DNA of 64,000 nt, taken from NCBI RefSeq assembly GCF_900141785.1, contig NZ_FQYP01000006.1:62001-126000 (forward strand), given 5' to 3'. This DNA comes from Aquimarina spongiae (GTDB lineage: Bacteria; Bacteroidota; Bacteroidia; Flavobacteriales; Flavobacteriaceae). Under the pieces are notes generated by a model, which was given only the letters and a program-made list of their open reading frames with translations, searched no databases and was not told the DNA's origin. Every line of letters starts with the position of its first letter. Within the stretch, counting starts at the first letter, position 1. Shown in pieces: positions 55,350 through 64,000 of the stretch. The translations under genes were made by a program, and so were the position numbers.

Positions 55350-55757
55350 ATGGGAGTTCGTAAAAAAGAAATGGCGGATAGAATTAAGGAGGAGAAAAAG
55401 CAAATTGCTTTTGCTAAGCTTAATAACTGCCCTACGTCACCACGCAAAATGCGTTTGGTAGCAGACTTGATCCGTGGTGAAAAAGTAGAAAGAGCGCTTC
55501 ATATTCTTAGATTTAGCCAAAAGGAGGCAGCACGTCGTTTAGAGAAGTTGTTGCTTTCTGCTATAGCAAACTGGCAGGCGAAAAATGAAGACGCTAGTAT
55601 AGAGGATGCGGATCTATTCATTAAAGAAATTCGTGTAGACGGAGGAAGTATGTTAAAAAGACTTCGTCCAGCTCCACAAGGTCGCGCACACAGAATTAGA
55701 AAACGTTCAAATCACGTAACAATCGTGTTAGGAGCAAAAAATAATACACAAAGCTAA
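55350..55757 (+). CDS. rplV: 50S ribosomal protein L22
   Basis: A 135-residue L22, whose long beta-hairpin lines the exit tunnel. The [19 protein letters not shown] motif and the [19 protein letters not shown] hairpin tip are conserved; no macrolide-resistance type insertion is seen in the hairpin. A short basic extension of about 20 residues precedes the core, so the ATG at 55368 is an alternative start. Confidence 0.96.
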   Translation: MGVRKKEMADRIKEEKKQIAFAKLNNCPTSPRKMRLVADLIRGEKVERALHILRFSQKEAARRLEKLLLSAIANWQAKNEDASIEDADLFIKEIRVDGGSMLKRLRPAPQGRAHRIRKRSNHVTIVLGAKNNTQS

Positions 55758-55765
55758 TATAGACT

Positions 55766-56488
55766 ATGGGACAGAAGACAAATCCAATCGGAAATCGCCT
55801 TGGTATCATTAGAGGTTGGGAATCCAACTGGTACGGAGGTAATGACTACGGTGATAAACTTGCCGAAGACGATAAGATTAGAAAGTATGTACATGCGCGT
55901 TTATCAAAAGCTAGTGTATCAAGAGTAATCATTGAGCGTACGCTTAAACTTGTAACCGTTACTATCACTACCGCTAGACCTGGTATCATTATCGGAAAAG
56001 GTGGTCAAGAGGTAGACAAGTTAAAAGAAGAGCTTAAGAAGATTACAGAGAAGGAAGTTCAGATCAACATCTTTGAAATCAAGAGACCTGAGTTGGATTC
56101 ATACTTAGTAGCATCAAGTGTTGCAAGACAAATAGAAAGTCGTATTTCTTATCGTCGTGCAATCAAGATGGCTATTGCGGCTGCAATGAGAATGAATGCA
56201 GAAGGGATTAAAATTCAGATTTCAGGGCGTTTGAATGGAGCTGAAATGGCACGTTCAGAAGCTTACAAAGAAGGTCGAATTCCTTTATCTACATTTAGAG
56301 CTGACATAGATTATGCTTTAGTTGAAGCTCATACTACTTACGGTAGATTGGGTGTGAAAGTATGGATCATGAAAGGCGAAGTATATGGTAAAAGAGAACT
56401 TTCTCCTTTAGTTGGTTTATCCAAGAAACAAGGAAAAGGTGACAGAGGTGGACGAAGTGGTGGTAATAAGTCACGTCGTAGAAAGTAA
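55766..56488 (+). CDS. rpsC: 30S ribosomal protein S3
   Basis: A 240-residue S3 at the mRNA entry channel. [19 protein letters not shown] and the KH-domain loop [17 protein letters not shown] are diagnostic. The C-terminal tail is Gly/Arg-rich and basic. It starts eight bases after rplV. Confidence 0.98.
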   Translation: MGQKTNPIGNRLGIIRGWESNWYGGNDYGDKLAEDDKIRKYVHARLSKASVSRVIIERTLKLVTVTITTARPGIIIGKGGQEVDKLKEELKKITEKEVQINIFEIKRPELDSYLVASSVARQIESRISYRRAIKMAIAAAMRMNAEGIKIQISGRLNGAEMARSEAYKEGRIPLSTFRADIDYALVEAHTTYGRLGVKVWIMKGEVYGKRELSPLVGLSKKQGKGDRGGRSGGNKSRRRK

Positions 56489-56508
56489 TTTTTTAAAGTA
56501 AATTAACA

Positions 56509-56928
56509 ATGTTACAGCCTAAAAGAACAAAATTCCGTAAGCAACAAAAAGGTCGTATGAAAGGTCTTTCTCAAAGAGGACACCAGCTTTCAAACGGTAC
56601 TTTCGGAATCAAATCATTAGATTCAAGTTTTGTTACTGCTAGACAAATTGAAGCAGCTCGTATTTCTGCTACTCGTTATATGAAAAGAGAGGGATCTCTG
56701 TGGATTAAAATTTTCCCAGACAAGCCAATTACAAAAAAGCCTCTTGAAGTACGTATGGGTAAAGGAAAAGGTGCGGTTGAATACTGGGCAGCAGTAGTAA
56801 AACCAGGAAGAATATTATTTGAAGTTAGTGGTGTGCCATATGACGTAGCTAAAGAAGCATTACGTTTGGCAGCTCAAAAACTTCCCGTGAGAACTAAGTT
56901 TATTGTAGCTAGAGATTATCAAGCTTAA
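56509..56928 (+). CDS. rplP: 50S ribosomal protein L16
   Basis: A 139-residue L16 that helps position tRNAs in the A site. [19 protein letters not shown] and [19 protein letters not shown] are typical, including the conserved arginine-rich region. It starts 20 bases after rpsC. Confidence 0.98.
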   Translation: MLQPKRTKFRKQQKGRMKGLSQRGHQLSNGTFGIKSLDSSFVTARQIEAARISATRYMKREGSLWIKIFPDKPITKKPLEVRMGKGKGAVEYWAAVVKPGRILFEVSGVPYDVAKEALRLAAQKLPVRTKFIVARDYQA

Positions 56929-56943
56929 AATTGAAGATTTATT

Positions 56944-57138
56944 ATGAAGCAATCAGAAGTTAAAGAATTATCTACAGCTGAATTACAAGAAGAACTTGGT
57001 AAGTCACAAAAAGCATATTCAGATTTAAGAATGGCTCACGCGATGTCTCCACTAGAAAATCCTTTACAATTACGTAAAGTAAGAAGATCTATTGCAAGAA
57101 TTGCTACAGAGCTAACAAAAAGAGAATTAAACGGTTAA
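56944..57138 (+). CDS. rpmC: 50S ribosomal protein L29
   Basis: A 64-residue two-helix L29 at the tunnel exit (MKQSEVKELSTAELQEELGK; ending RRSIARIATELTKRELN). It starts 15 bases after rplP. Confidence 0.97.
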   Translation: MKQSEVKELSTAELQEELGKSQKAYSDLRMAHAMSPLENPLQLRKVRRSIARIATELTKRELNG

Positions 57139-57150
57139 TTCTGCTGAAAG

Positions 57151-57408
57151 ATGGAAAAAAGAAACTTAAGAAAAGAGCGTATAGGTGTTGTTACAAGTAA
57201 CAAAATGCAGAAATCAATCGTGGTTTCTGAGGTGAAAAAGGTAAAACACCCGATGTACGGAAAGTTCGTGTTAAAAACGAAAAAATACGTTGCACACGAC
57301 GAGAAAAACGACTGCAATATTGGTGATACTGTAAAGATCATGGAAACAAGACCTATGAGTAAAACCAAATGCTGGAGATTAGTAGAAGTAATTGAAAGAG
57401 CGAAGTAA
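57151..57408 (+). CDS. rpsQ: 30S ribosomal protein S17
   Basis: An 85-residue OB-fold S17, a primary 16S rRNA binder. [18 protein letters not shown] and the [19 protein letters not shown] block are diagnostic. It starts 12 bases after rpmC. Confidence 0.98.
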   Translation: MEKRNLRKERIGVVTSNKMQKSIVVSEVKKVKHPMYGKFVLKTKKYVAHDEKNDCNIGDTVKIMETRPMSKTKCWRLVEVIERAK

Positions 57409-57410
57409 TT

Positions 57411-57779
57411 ATGGTACAACAAGAGTCTAGATTAAAAGTAGCCGATAACACAGGGGCTAAAGAAGTTTTAGCAATTCGTGTTCTAGGTGGTACAGGAAGA
57501 AGATACGCCTCTGTAGGAGACAAAATAGTTGTCAGTGTAAAAGAAGCAACTCCGAATGGAAACATTAAGAAAGGAGCGGTTTCTACTGCAGTTGTAGTTC
57601 GTACTAAAAAAGAGGTACGCAGACCAGATGGTTCTTATATTCGTTTCGATGATAATGCATGTGTTTTATTGAACCCTGCAGGAGAAATGAGAGGAACTCG
57701 TGTATTTGGTCCTGTGGCAAGAGAACTTCGTGATAAGCAATTCATGAAGATTGTTTCACTAGCGCCAGAAGTGCTTTAA
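57411..57779 (+). CDS. rplN: 50S ribosomal protein L14
   Basis: A 122-residue L14 at the subunit interface, starting [20 protein letters not shown] with the [18 protein letters not shown] strand pair. It starts two bases after rpsQ, the head of the spc gene group. Confidence 0.98.
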   Translation: MVQQESRLKVADNTGAKEVLAIRVLGGTGRRYASVGDKIVVSVKEATPNGNIKKGAVSTAVVVRTKKEVRRPDGSYIRFDDNACVLLNPAGEMRGTRVFGPVARELRDKQFMKIVSLAPEVL

Positions 57780-57791
57780 AATAATTTAAAG

Positions 57792-58118
57792 ATGACAAAG
57801 CTTAAAATTAAAACAGGAGATACGGTAAAAGTTATCGCTGGTGCTCACAAGAGTACTACTGACAATGCTGTTACTGGAAAAGTATTAAAGGTACTACGTG
57901 AAGAAAACAAAGCTATTGTAGAGGGAGTAAATATCGTAAAGAAACATGCGAAACCAAGTGCTCAAAATCCTCAAGGTGGTATTGTAGAAAAAGAAGCACC
58001 TATTCATATTTCTAACTTGTCGTTGATGACTTCAAATGGAGAAGCGACAAGAGTAGGGTATAGAATGGAAGGAGATAAGAAAGTGAGATTTGCTAAAAAA
58101 TCTAATGAAGTAATATAG
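57792..58118 (+). CDS. rplX: 50S ribosomal protein L24
   Basis: A 108-residue L24, a 50S assembly initiator with a KOW motif ([38 protein letters not shown]). It starts 12 bases after rplN. Confidence 0.97.
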   Translation: MTKLKIKTGDTVKVIAGAHKSTTDNAVTGKVLKVLREENKAIVEGVNIVKKHAKPSAQNPQGGIVEKEAPIHISNLSLMTSNGEATRVGYRMEGDKKVRFAKKSNEVI

Positions 58119-58120
58119 TT

Positions 58121-58672
58121 ATGGCTTATATCCCAAGACTAAAACAAGAGTATAAAGACCGCGTTGTGTCTGCTCTTACAGAAGAATTCAGCTATGATAA
58201 TGTAATGCAAGTGCCAAAACTTAAAAAAATAGTTTTGAGTAGAGGTATTGGAGCTGCGGTTGCTGATAAAAAATTGATCGACTATGCAGTTGATGAATTG
58301 ACAACAATCACTGGTCAAAAAGCTGTACCAACGATTTCTAAGAAGGATGTTGCTTCTTTCAAATTACGTAAAGGAATGCCAATTGGAGCAAAGGTTACGT
58401 TAAGAGGAGAAAGAATGTACGAATTTTTAGATCGTTTAATTACTTCAGCATTACCACGTGTAAGAGATTTTGGTGGAATCAATGCTAAAGGTTTTGATGG
58501 AAGAGGTAACTACTCAATGGGTATTACTGAACAAATCATCTTTCCTGAGATCGATATCGATAAGGTAAACAAAATTTCAGGAATGAATATTACTTTCGAA
58601 ACTTCAGCTGAGACTGATAAAGAAGCAAAATCATTGTTAACCGAACTAGGATTACCTTTTAAAAAGAATTAA
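58121..58672 (+). CDS. rplE: 50S ribosomal protein L5
   Basis: A 183-residue L5 that binds 5S rRNA. The central [24 protein letters not shown] loop ([20 protein letters not shown]) and [21 protein letters not shown] are diagnostic. It starts two bases after rplX. Confidence 0.98.
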   Translation: MAYIPRLKQEYKDRVVSALTEEFSYDNVMQVPKLKKIVLSRGIGAAVADKKLIDYAVDELTTITGQKAVPTISKKDVASFKLRKGMPIGAKVTLRGERMYEFLDRLITSALPRVRDFGGINAKGFDGRGNYSMGITEQIIFPEIDIDKVNKISGMNITFETSAETDKEAKSLLTELGLPFKKN

Positions 58673-58674
58673 TT

Positions 58675-58944
58675 ATGGCTAAAGAATCAATGAAAGCCCG
58701 TGAGGTGAAGAGAGCTAAAACTGTAGCTAAGTATGCTGAAAAAAGAAAAGCTTTAAAAGAAGCTGGAGATTATGAGGCGCTACAGAAATTACCAAGAAAT
58801 GCTTCTCCTATCCGTAAGCACAATCGTTGTAAGCTTACAGGAAGACCAAAAGGGTACATGCGTCAGTTTGGAATTTCTCGTGTAACATTCAGAGAAATGG
58901 CAAACAAAGGATTAATTCCAGGAGTAACAAAAGCTAGTTGGTAA
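58675..58944 (+). CDS. rpsN: 30S ribosomal protein S14, zinc-free form
   Basis: An 89-residue long-form S14. [29 protein letters not shown] (in parts) has a single cysteine and lacks the four ligands of the zinc-binding 61-residue form, so it should work without zinc. It starts two bases after rplE; a 66-base gap with an inverted-repeat structure follows before rpsH. Confidence 0.98.
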   Translation: MAKESMKAREVKRAKTVAKYAEKRKALKEAGDYEALQKLPRNASPIRKHNRCKLTGRPKGYMRQFGISRVTFREMANKGLIPGVTKASW

Positions 58945-58958
58945 ACTAATTTGAATTA

Positions 58959-58997
58959 ATTGGTATAAGGTTCGATAAACATCGAAAACCAATACCA
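58959..58997 (+). promoter_or_regulatory. structured element between rpsN and rpsH
   Basis: TTCGAT (58971-58976) and ATCGAA (58981-58986) form a hairpin with loop AAAC. Outside it, ATTGGT (58959-58964) can pair with ACCAAT (58988-58993), or TGGTAT with ATACCA. The two outer pairings exclude each other. It lies 14 bases before the rpsH ATG and could bind a ribosomal protein such as S8. Confidence 0.45.
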
Positions 58998-59010
58998 TAA
59001 ACTATAAATA

Positions 59011-59409
59011 ATGAATACAGATCCTATTGCAGATTATTTAACTAGAATTAGAAACGCAAATAGAGCTCAGCACAGAGTTGTTGAGATTCCTGCATCTAAG
59101 GTTAAAAAAGAAATTACTAAGATATTATTCGATCAAGGATATATCTTAAGTTATAAGTTTGAGGATAACTCAGTACAAGGTACGATCAAGATCGCTCTTA
59201 AGTATGATAAAATGACTAAAGAGCCAGTAATTAAAGAATTACAGAGAATAAGTAAGCCAGGTTTACGTAAGTATGCTGGATCAAAAGATATTCCAAGAAT
59301 TCTTAATGGATTAGGTATAGCAATCGTTTCTACATCTCATGGTGTTATGACTGGTAAGCAGGCAAGACAAGATAATGTAGGAGGAGAAGTACTTTGTTAC
59401 GTATATTAA
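59011..59409 (+). CDS. rpsH: 30S ribosomal protein S8
   Basis: A 132-residue S8, a central-domain 16S rRNA binder. [18 protein letters not shown] and the end [20 protein letters not shown] are diagnostic. In E. coli S8 represses the spc operon by binding near rplE; here the structured gap just upstream is a candidate local site. Confidence 0.98.
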   Translation: MNTDPIADYLTRIRNANRAQHRVVEIPASKVKKEITKILFDQGYILSYKFEDNSVQGTIKIALKYDKMTKEPVIKELQRISKPGLRKYAGSKDIPRILNGLGIAIVSTSHGVMTGKQARQDNVGGEVLCYVY

Positions 59410-59429
59410 CAGTATAAAAGGCAAAAGAA

Positions 59430-59972
59430 ATGTCAAGAATAGGAAAAAATCCAGTAACTATTCCGTCTGGTGTCACTGTAGAGGTGACAGGTAATGTTGT
59501 TACTGTTAAAGGAAAATTAGGAGAGCTTTCTCAAGAGTTTGATGCTGTTGAAGTGAAAGTAGAAGAAGGTCAGGTTGTTATAGAAAGACCTAGTGATGCT
59601 AAGGATCATAAAGCTAAACACGGTTTATACCGCGCTTTGATCCAGAACATGGTGGTAGGTGTTTCTGAAGGTTTTACCAAAGAGTTAGAATTAGTAGGAG
59701 TTGGATATAGAGCTTCTAACCAGGGTCAGAAATTAGATTTGGCGCTTGGATTCTCACATAACATAGTTTTAGATTTGGCTCCAGAAGTTAAAGTTGAAAC
59801 TATTTCAGAAAAAGGTAAAAACCCTATCGTAAAATTGACTTCTCATGATAAGCAGTTGGTAGGACAGGTAGCCGCTAAGATTAGAGGTTTCCGTAAGCCA
59901 GAGCCTTACAAAGGAAAAGGAGTTAAATTCGTAGGAGAACAATTAAGAAGAAAAGCAGGTAAATCTGCATAA
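59430..59972 (+). CDS. rplF: 50S ribosomal protein L6
   Basis: A 180-residue L6 near the factor-binding site, with two related domains; [20 protein letters not shown] and the [15 protein letters not shown] signature are diagnostic. It starts 20 bases after rpsH. Confidence 0.98.
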   Translation: MSRIGKNPVTIPSGVTVEVTGNVVTVKGKLGELSQEFDAVEVKVEEGQVVIERPSDAKDHKAKHGLYRALIQNMVVGVSEGFTKELELVGVGYRASNQGQKLDLALGFSHNIVLDLAPEVKVETISEKGKNPIVKLTSHDKQLVGQVAAKIRGFRKPEPYKGKGVKFVGEQLRRKAGKSA

Positions 59973-59982
59973 TAACGAAGTT

Positions 59983-60339
59983 ATGGCATTCTCAAAAGAA
60001 TCAAGAAGATTAAAGATAAGAAAGCGAATCCGCGGAAGAATTAGCGGAACAGAACAACGTCCTAGATTATCTGTTTATAGAAGTAATAAGGAAATCTATG
60101 CTCAGGTTATAGATGATGTAACTGGTAAGACAATCAGTTCAGCTTCTTCAAGAGATAAAGACATTGCTAAAGCAAATGGAACTAAAGTTGAAATCGCAAG
60201 TTTAGTTGGAAAAGCTTTGGCAGAAAAAGCGATTAAAGCCGGTGTAGAAACAGTATCTTTCGATAGAGGGGGGTATTTATACCACGGTAGAGTTAAATCA
60301 TTGGCAGAAGGTGCTAGAGAAGCAGGACTTAAATTCTAA
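59983..60339 (+). CDS. rplR: 50S ribosomal protein L18
   Basis: A 118-residue L18 that binds 5S r[23 protein letters not shown] and the [20 protein letters not shown] end are diagnostic. It starts ten bases after rplF. Confidence 0.98.
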   Translation: MAFSKESRRLKIRKRIRGRISGTEQRPRLSVYRSNKEIYAQVIDDVTGKTISSASSRDKDIAKANGTKVEIASLVGKALAEKAIKAGVETVSFDRGGYLYHGRVKSLAEGAREAGLKF

Positions 60340-60345
60340 GAAATT

Positions 60346-60870
60346 ATGTATCAGAAATATAAAAACGCAGAATTAGTAAAACCAAGCGGACTTGAACTAA
60401 AAGATCGTTTAGTTGGTGTACAACGTGTGACTAAAGTAACAAAGGGTGGTAGAGCATTCGGTTTCTCTGCAATCGTTGTTGTTGGTGACGAAAACGGTGT
60501 TGTTGGTCATGGTCTTGGTAAGTCTAAGGAGGTAGCAGAAGCTATCGCTAAGGCTGTAGAAGATGCAAAAAAGAATTTGGTTCGTATTCCATTACATAAA
60601 GGTACTTTACCTCACGAACAAAAAGGTAAGTATGGTGGAGCAAGAGTATTATTAATGCCTGCTGCAACTGGTACCGGAGTAATTGCTGGTGGTGCTATCC
60701 GTGCAGTATTAGAATCTGTAGGAGTGCATGATGTACTTTCTAAGAACCAAGGATCGTCTAACCCACACAATGTAGTGAAAGCGACGTTTGATGCGTTGTT
60801 ACAATTACGTAGTGCTCAGCAAGTTGCTGCACAACGTGGTATTTCACTAGAAAAGGTGTTTAAAGGATAA
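60346..60870 (+). CDS. rpsE: 30S ribosomal protein S5
   Basis: A 174-residue S5, affecting decoding accuracy. [20 protein letters not shown] and [17 protein letters not shown] are diagnostic; no spectinomycin-resistance type change is obvious in the KVTKGGR loop. It starts six bases after rplR. Confidence 0.98.
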   Translation: MYQKYKNAELVKPSGLELKDRLVGVQRVTKVTKGGRAFGFSAIVVVGDENGVVGHGLGKSKEVAEAIAKAVEDAKKNLVRIPLHKGTLPHEQKGKYGGARVLLMPAATGTGVIAGGAIRAVLESVGVHDVLSKNQGSSNPHNVVKATFDALLQLRSAQQVAAQRGISLEKVFKG

Positions 60871-60881
60871 ATTAAGGAACG

Positions 60882-61061
60882 ATGGCAAAGATTAAAATTA
60901 CTAAAGTAAAGAGCGCGATTAATCGTACTCAGAGACAGAAAAGAACTCTAGAGGCTCTAGGGCTTAAAAAGATCGGCCAGGTAGTGGAGCATGATGATAC
61001 TCCTAATATTCTTGGGATGGTAAATAAAGTTAAACATTTAGTTTCAGTAGAAACAAAATAA
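60882..61061 (+). CDS. rpmD: 50S ribosomal protein L30
   Basis: A 59-residue L30, read directly from the sequence between rpsE and rplO: ATG at 60882, stop TAA at 61059-61061. MAKIKITKVKSAINRTQRQK and GLKKIGQVVEHDDTPNILGM are diagnostic of the short bacterial form. It starts 11 bases after rpsE and ends nine bases before rplO. Confidence 0.97.
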   Translation: MAKIKITKVKSAINRTQRQKRTLEALGLKKIGQVVEHDDTPNILGMVNKVKHLVSVETK

Positions 61062-61070
61062 TATAAGCAC

Positions 61071-61523
61071 ATGGATTTAAGTAACTTAAAACCTGCTGCA
61101 GGTTCGGTAAAAAATAACAGTAAGCGAGTAGGTCGTGGACAAGGTTCTGGAAAAGGAGGAACTGCTACTCGTGGACATAAAGGAGCAAAGTCACGTTCTG
61201 GATATTCTAGAAAAATTGGTTTTGAAGGTGGACAAATGCCACTTCAAAGACGTGTGCCTAAGTTCGGTTTCAAGAACATTAACAGAAAAGAGTATCAAGG
61301 AATCAATCTTGACACGCTACAAAAATTAGTAGATGAAGGAAAGATTAAAGATACAGTAGATCTTGATGTGATCTTGGCAACTCGTTTAGCTAGAAAGAAT
61401 GATTTGGTGAAAATACTGGGAAGAGGTGAATTGAAGGCGAAATTGAAAGTCTCAGCTCACAAATTTACAGCCACTGCAAAAGCTGCTATTGAAGCTGCTG
61501 GTGGTGAAGCAGTAACCTTATAA
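61071..61523 (+). CDS. rplO: 50S ribosomal protein L15
   Basis: A 150-residue L15 with a glycine-rich N-terminus (RVGRGQGSGKGGTATRGHKG) and the GFEGGQMPLQRRVPKFGF signature. It starts nine bases after rpmD and ends ten bases before secY. Confidence 0.98.
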   Translation: MDLSNLKPAAGSVKNNSKRVGRGQGSGKGGTATRGHKGAKSRSGYSRKIGFEGGQMPLQRRVPKFGFKNINRKEYQGINLDTLQKLVDEGKIKDTVDLDVILATRLARKNDLVKILGRGELKAKLKVSAHKFTATAKAAIEAAGGEAVTL

Positions 61524-61533
61524 TAAACAATTC

Positions 61534-62874
61534 ATGAAATTCATCGATACAATAAAAAATATTTGGAAAATAGAGGAGCTAAAGAATAGAATTTTAGTCA
61601 CTCTAGGCTTACTTTTGGTATATCGTTTTGGAGCTCAGGTAGTATTGCCTGGTGTAGATGCTGCACAACTTGCAAATCTTAGTACTCAAGCTCAAGATGG
61701 GCTATTAGGGTTGTTAAATGCCTTTACGGGTGGTGCGTTTGCAAATGCATCAGTATTCGCTTTGGGTATTATGCCTTACATTTCTGCATCCATTGTGGTG
61801 CAGTTAATGGGAATCGCGATACCGTATTTACAAAAGCTTCAGAAAGAAGGAGAAAGTGGGCGTAAAAAGATTAATCAAATTACACGTTGGTTAACAATTG
61901 CCATTACATTGGTACAGGGACCAGGGTATATTTATAATCTTTTTGCACAACTTCCTGCAGAGGCATTTGTTATTCCAAATCAAACAATTTTTGTTGTGTC
62001 ATCGGTAATCATTCTTACTACAGGGTGTATTTTCGCTATGTGGTTAGGAGAGAAGATAACGGATAAAGGTATTGGTAATGGTATTTCATTATTAATTATG
62101 GTAGGTATCATTGCTACATTACCTCAGTCTTTTGTACAAAACTTCTTCTCAAGAGTTTCTGGAGACGGAGGAGGAATGATTATGGTATTGATCGAATTGG
62201 TAATCTGGTTTGTGATCATATTAGCTTCAGTGCTATTGGTGATGGCAGTACGTCAAGTTCCTGTGCAATACGCTAGAAGAACAGCAAGTGGAGGATATGA
62301 GAAAAATGTTTTTGGATCTCGTCAGTACATCCCGCTAAAGCTAAATGCATCGGGAGTAATGCCAATCATTTTCGCACAAGCAATTATGTTTGTTCCTGGT
62401 TTGATTGCAGGAAGTCTTTCAGAGTCTGAGACTGCTCAGGGTATTACAGCTGCTTTTAGTGATATTTTTGGACTATGGTATAACATTGTGTTTGCATTGT
62501 TAATCATTGTATTCACCTATTTCTATACTGCGATTACAGTACCAACGAATAAAATGGCAGATGATCTAAAAAGAAGTGGAGGATTTATTCCTGGGATTCG
62601 TCCGGGAAGTGAAACTGCTGAATATTTGGATAAGATCATGTCTCAAATTACATTGCCTGGTTCTATATTCTTGGCGCTTATAGCTGTTTTTCCTGCAATA
62701 GCAGTGAAATTGCTTAATGTACAAGCGGGTTGGGCGTTGTTCTTTGGAGGTACTTCTTTACTTATTATGGTAGGTGTAGCGATAGATACAATGCAACAGG
62801 TAAATTCGTACTTATTGAATAGACATTACGACGGATTGATGAAATCTGGTAAAAACAGAAAAGCAGTAGCATAA
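61534..62874 (+). CDS. secY: preprotein translocase subunit SecY
   Basis: A 446-residue inner-membrane channel of the Sec translocase with about ten membrane helices. The plug region ([24 protein letters not shown], in parts), the [17 protein letters not shown] lateral-gate helix and the cytoplasmic loop with [22 protein letters not shown] are typical. Its stop overlaps the infA start by one base (TAATG). No adk or map gene follows, unlike many bacterial spc operons; adk is fused to hpt at the other end of the window. Confidence 0.98.
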   Translation: MKFIDTIKNIWKIEELKNRILVTLGLLLVYRFGAQVVLPGVDAAQLANLSTQAQDGLLGLLNAFTGGAFANASVFALGIMPYISASIVVQLMGIAIPYLQKLQKEGESGRKKINQITRWLTIAITLVQGPGYIYNLFAQLPAEAFVIPNQTIFVVSSVIILTTGCIFAMWLGEKITDKGIGNGISLLIMVGIIATLPQSFVQNFFSRVSGDGGGMIMVLIELVIWFVIILASVLLVMAVRQVPVQYARRTASGGYEKNVFGSRQYIPLKLNASGVMPIIFAQAIMFVPGLIAGSLSESETAQGITAAFSDIFGLWYNIVFALLIIVFTYFYTAITVPTNKMADDLKRSGGFIPGIRPGSETAEYLDKIMSQITLPGSIFLALIAVFPAIAVKLLNVQAGWALFFGGTSLLIMVGVAIDTMQQVNSYLLNRHYDGLMKSGKNRKAVA

Positions 62875-63089
62875 TGGCAAAACAACCAGCAATAGAACAA
62901 GATGGAAGTATCATAGAAGCATTGTCAAATGCAATGTTTCGTGTAGAGCTAGAAAACGGTCATGTAGTAACTGCTCATATCTCTGGAAAGATGCGAATGC
63001 ACTATATTAAGTTGTTACCTGGAGATAAGGTAAAGCTAGAGATGAGTCCATACGATTTGACAAAAGCTCGTATAACATACAGATACTAA
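62874..63089 (+). CDS. infA: translation initiation factor IF-1
   Basis: A 71-residue OB-fold factor that occupies the A site during initiation. The [22 protein letters not shown] start and [19 protein letters not shown] core are diagnostic. It is translationally coupled to secY (TAATG). A 210-base gap with a promoter and structured leader follows before rpmJ, so infA is probably the last gene of the spc transcript. Confidence 0.98.
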   Translation: MAKQPAIEQDGSIIEALSNAMFRVELENGHVVTAHISGKMRMHYIKLLPGDKVKLEMSPYDLTKARITYRY

Positions 63090-63101
63090 TTTTAGAAGAT
63101 A

Positions 63102-63131
63102 TTGTTATTTAATTTTTTTTCCGTAGTTTTG
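63102..63131 (+). promoter_or_regulatory. promoter of the rpmJ-rpsM-rpsK unit
   Basis: TTG (63102-63104) and TAGTTTTG (63124-63131) with exactly 19 bases between them match the Bacteroidota -33/-7 consensus. It lies 13 bases after infA, inside what is usually one continuous ribosomal operon, and predicts a leader of about 160 bases. Confidence 0.8.
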
Positions 63132-63149
63132 CACGCTGAAAAAATAAAT

Positions 63150-63299
63150 AAATATCTCTATAGATGATATCCTGTTTTTCAGGAGTATGAAATAAACAAT
63201 AGAGAAAACCGACAGGATTGAGATTGTTGGTTTTTATAAACAATTATCTCAGTTGTCGAAGCATATAATCTGACAGTTGAAAAACTTAAGAAATAACAG
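63150..63299 (+). promoter_or_regulatory. structured 5' leader upstream of rpmJ
   Basis: Two helical regions can be drawn. First, CTCTAT (63156-63161) with ATAGAG (63199-63204) enclosing the hairpin TCCTG/CAGGA (63170-63184). Second, CGACA (63210-63214) with TGTCG (63254-63258) enclosing GAGAT/ATCTC and TTGTT/AACAA pairings (63220-63250). This looks like a regulatory leader, perhaps bound by a ribosomal protein of the unit. It does not match a leader family I can name. Confidence 0.5.
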
Positions 63300-63416
63300 A
63301 TGAAAGTAAGAGCATCATTAAAAAAGAGAAGTGCCGAGTGCAAGATTGTGCGTAGAAAAGGCCGACTTTACGTAATTAATAAAAAGAATCCTAGATTTAA
63401 ACAAAGACAAGGGTAA
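63300..63416 (+). CDS. rpmJ: 50S ribosomal protein L36, zinc-free form
   Basis: A 38-residue L36 read directly: ATG at 63300, TAA at 63414-63416. [20 protein letters not shown] and the end NPRFKQRQG are diagnostic. Of the zinc ligands C11, C14, C27 and H33 only C14 remains (S11, N27, F33), so the zinc ribbon is lost. It is first in the unit with rpsM and rpsK, two bases before rpsM. Confidence 0.96.
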   Translation: MKVRASLKKRSAECKIVRRKGRLYVINKKNPRFKQRQG

Positions 63417-63418
63417 TT

Positions 63419-63793
63419 ATGGCAAGAATTGCAGGGGTAGATATACCTAAACAAAAGCGAGGAGTTATAGCATTAACCTATATCTTCGGAATCGGTAGAA
63501 GTAGAGCTAAAGAAATTTTAGCTACTGCCAAAGTAGATGAAAGTATAAAAGTTTCTGATTGGGATGATGATCAAATCGGTCGTATCCGTGAAGCTGTAGG
63601 AGCCTATACCATCGAAGGAGAATTACGTTCAGAAGTTCAGTTGAATATCAAACGTCTTATGGATATAGGATGTTACAGAGGTATTCGTCATAGAGCTGGT
63701 TTGCCACTTAGAGGACAACGCACTAAGAACAATTCAAGAACACGTAAAGGAAGAAGAAAAACAGTTGCAAACAAGAAAAAGGCAACTAAATAA
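63419..63793 (+). CDS. rpsM: 30S ribosomal protein S13
   Basis: A 124-residue S13 in the 30S head, contacting P-site tRNA and the 50[21 protein letters not shown] and the C-terminal [18 protein letters not shown] are diagnostic. It starts two bases after rpmJ and ends eight bases before rpsK. Confidence 0.98.
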   Translation: MARIAGVDIPKQKRGVIALTYIFGIGRSRAKEILATAKVDESIKVSDWDDDQIGRIREAVGAYTIEGELRSEVQLNIKRLMDIGCYRGIRHRAGLPLRGQRTKNNSRTRKGRRKTVANKKKATK

Positions 63794-63801
63794 TAAGTAG
63801 T

Positions 63802-64000
63802 ATGGCAAAGTCAACTTCAAAAAAACGTAAAGTAATAGTAGAATCTGTAGGTGAAGCTCACGTTACAGCTTCTTTCAACAATATTATTATTTCGTTGACC
63901 AATAAAAAAGGAGATGTAATCTCTTGGTCTTCTGCCGGTAAAATGGGATTCAGAGGATCTAAGAAAAATACGCCTTACGCAGCGCAATTGGCAGCAGAAG
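63802..64000 (+). CDS. rpsK: 30S ribosomal protein S11 (truncated by window end)
   Basis: The first 66 codons of S11, a platform protein near the E site and Shine-Dalgarno helix. [20 protein letters not shown] and [20 protein letters not shown] are diagnostic. The frame is open at the window edge; rpsD, rpoA and rplQ would be expected next, but lie outside. Confidence 0.97.
   Translation, partial: MAKSTSKKRKVIVESVGEAHVTASFNNIIISLTNKKGDVISWSSAGKMGFRGSKKNTPYAAQLAAE

Noticed and set aside
1..64000. CRISPR arrays, tRNA, rRNA, insertion sequences, phage genes
   Set aside because: No evenly spaced direct repeats, cloverleaf-like genes, transposase or integrase motifs were seen on either strand by eye.

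Overview
The window is chromosomal DNA from a bacterium of the phylum Bacteroidota, almost certainly family Flavobacteriaceae. Support: low G+C; three SusC/SusD outer-membrane pairs; TAnnTTTG-type -7 promoter elements paired with TTG about 18-22 bases upstream; start codons preceded by A/T-rich sequence rather than Shine-Dalgarno motifs; an rpsL-rpsG-fusA-rpsJ order without tuf; and S14 and L36 that lack their zinc ligands. The genus cannot be fixed by eye; Aquimarina-like marine relatives are plausible. No rRNA, tRNA, CRISPR array, transposase, integrase or phage gene was seen.

Layout. (1) 1-2.3 kb: a fused hpt-adk gene followed by obgE. (2) 2.3-11 kb: small stress, regulatory and envelope genes. 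These include an AhpD-like protein with a Crp/Fnr regulator, a paraoxonase-family enzyme with a MarR regulator and two NTF2-fold exported proteins, a fasciclin lipoprotein, a peroxiredoxin-DoxX-NTF2 operon and an AraC regulator. (3) 11-20.4 kb: a 2030-residue alpha-2-macroglobulin-like protein with an intact CxEQ thioester motif, the peptidoglycan-recycling ligase mpl, a paiB-like gene with a DUF1569 gene, and a small exported protein. (4) 20.6-29.1 kb: radC, a row of five genes (deacetylase-like protein, YjjG-type phosphatase, three envelope proteins), rarA, a rhomboid protease and rlmB. (5) 29.2-48.6 kb, all on the minus strand: three SusC/SusD loci, one with a VCBS/ASPIC lipoprotein and one with a dockerin-like-loop lipoprotein. 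(6) 49.1-64 kb: the str-S10-spc-alpha ribosomal protein supercluster from rpsL to a truncated rpsK.

How the parts work together. The SusC/SusD loci are nutrient-import systems: a surface lipoprotein lid sits on a TonB-dependent barrel. No glycoside hydrolase, sulfatase or sigma/anti-sigma gene accompanies them, so no substrate can be named. All three susC genes carry the same promoter and initial-transcript signature, which suggests shared control. The ribosomal cluster is not one unbroken transcription unit. A repeat-like inverted element plus a terminator-like hairpin separates rpsJ from rplC, and a consensus promoter with a structured leader separates infA from rpmJ.

The strongest non-coding signals are two identical 12-base palindromes at the MarR locus, one lying on the -33 box of the MarR gene itself; the shared susC promoters; the two structured gaps in the ribosomal cluster; and a terminator hairpin 13 bases upstream of the VCBS gene start. 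No wholly new multi-gene system could be demonstrated by reading alone.
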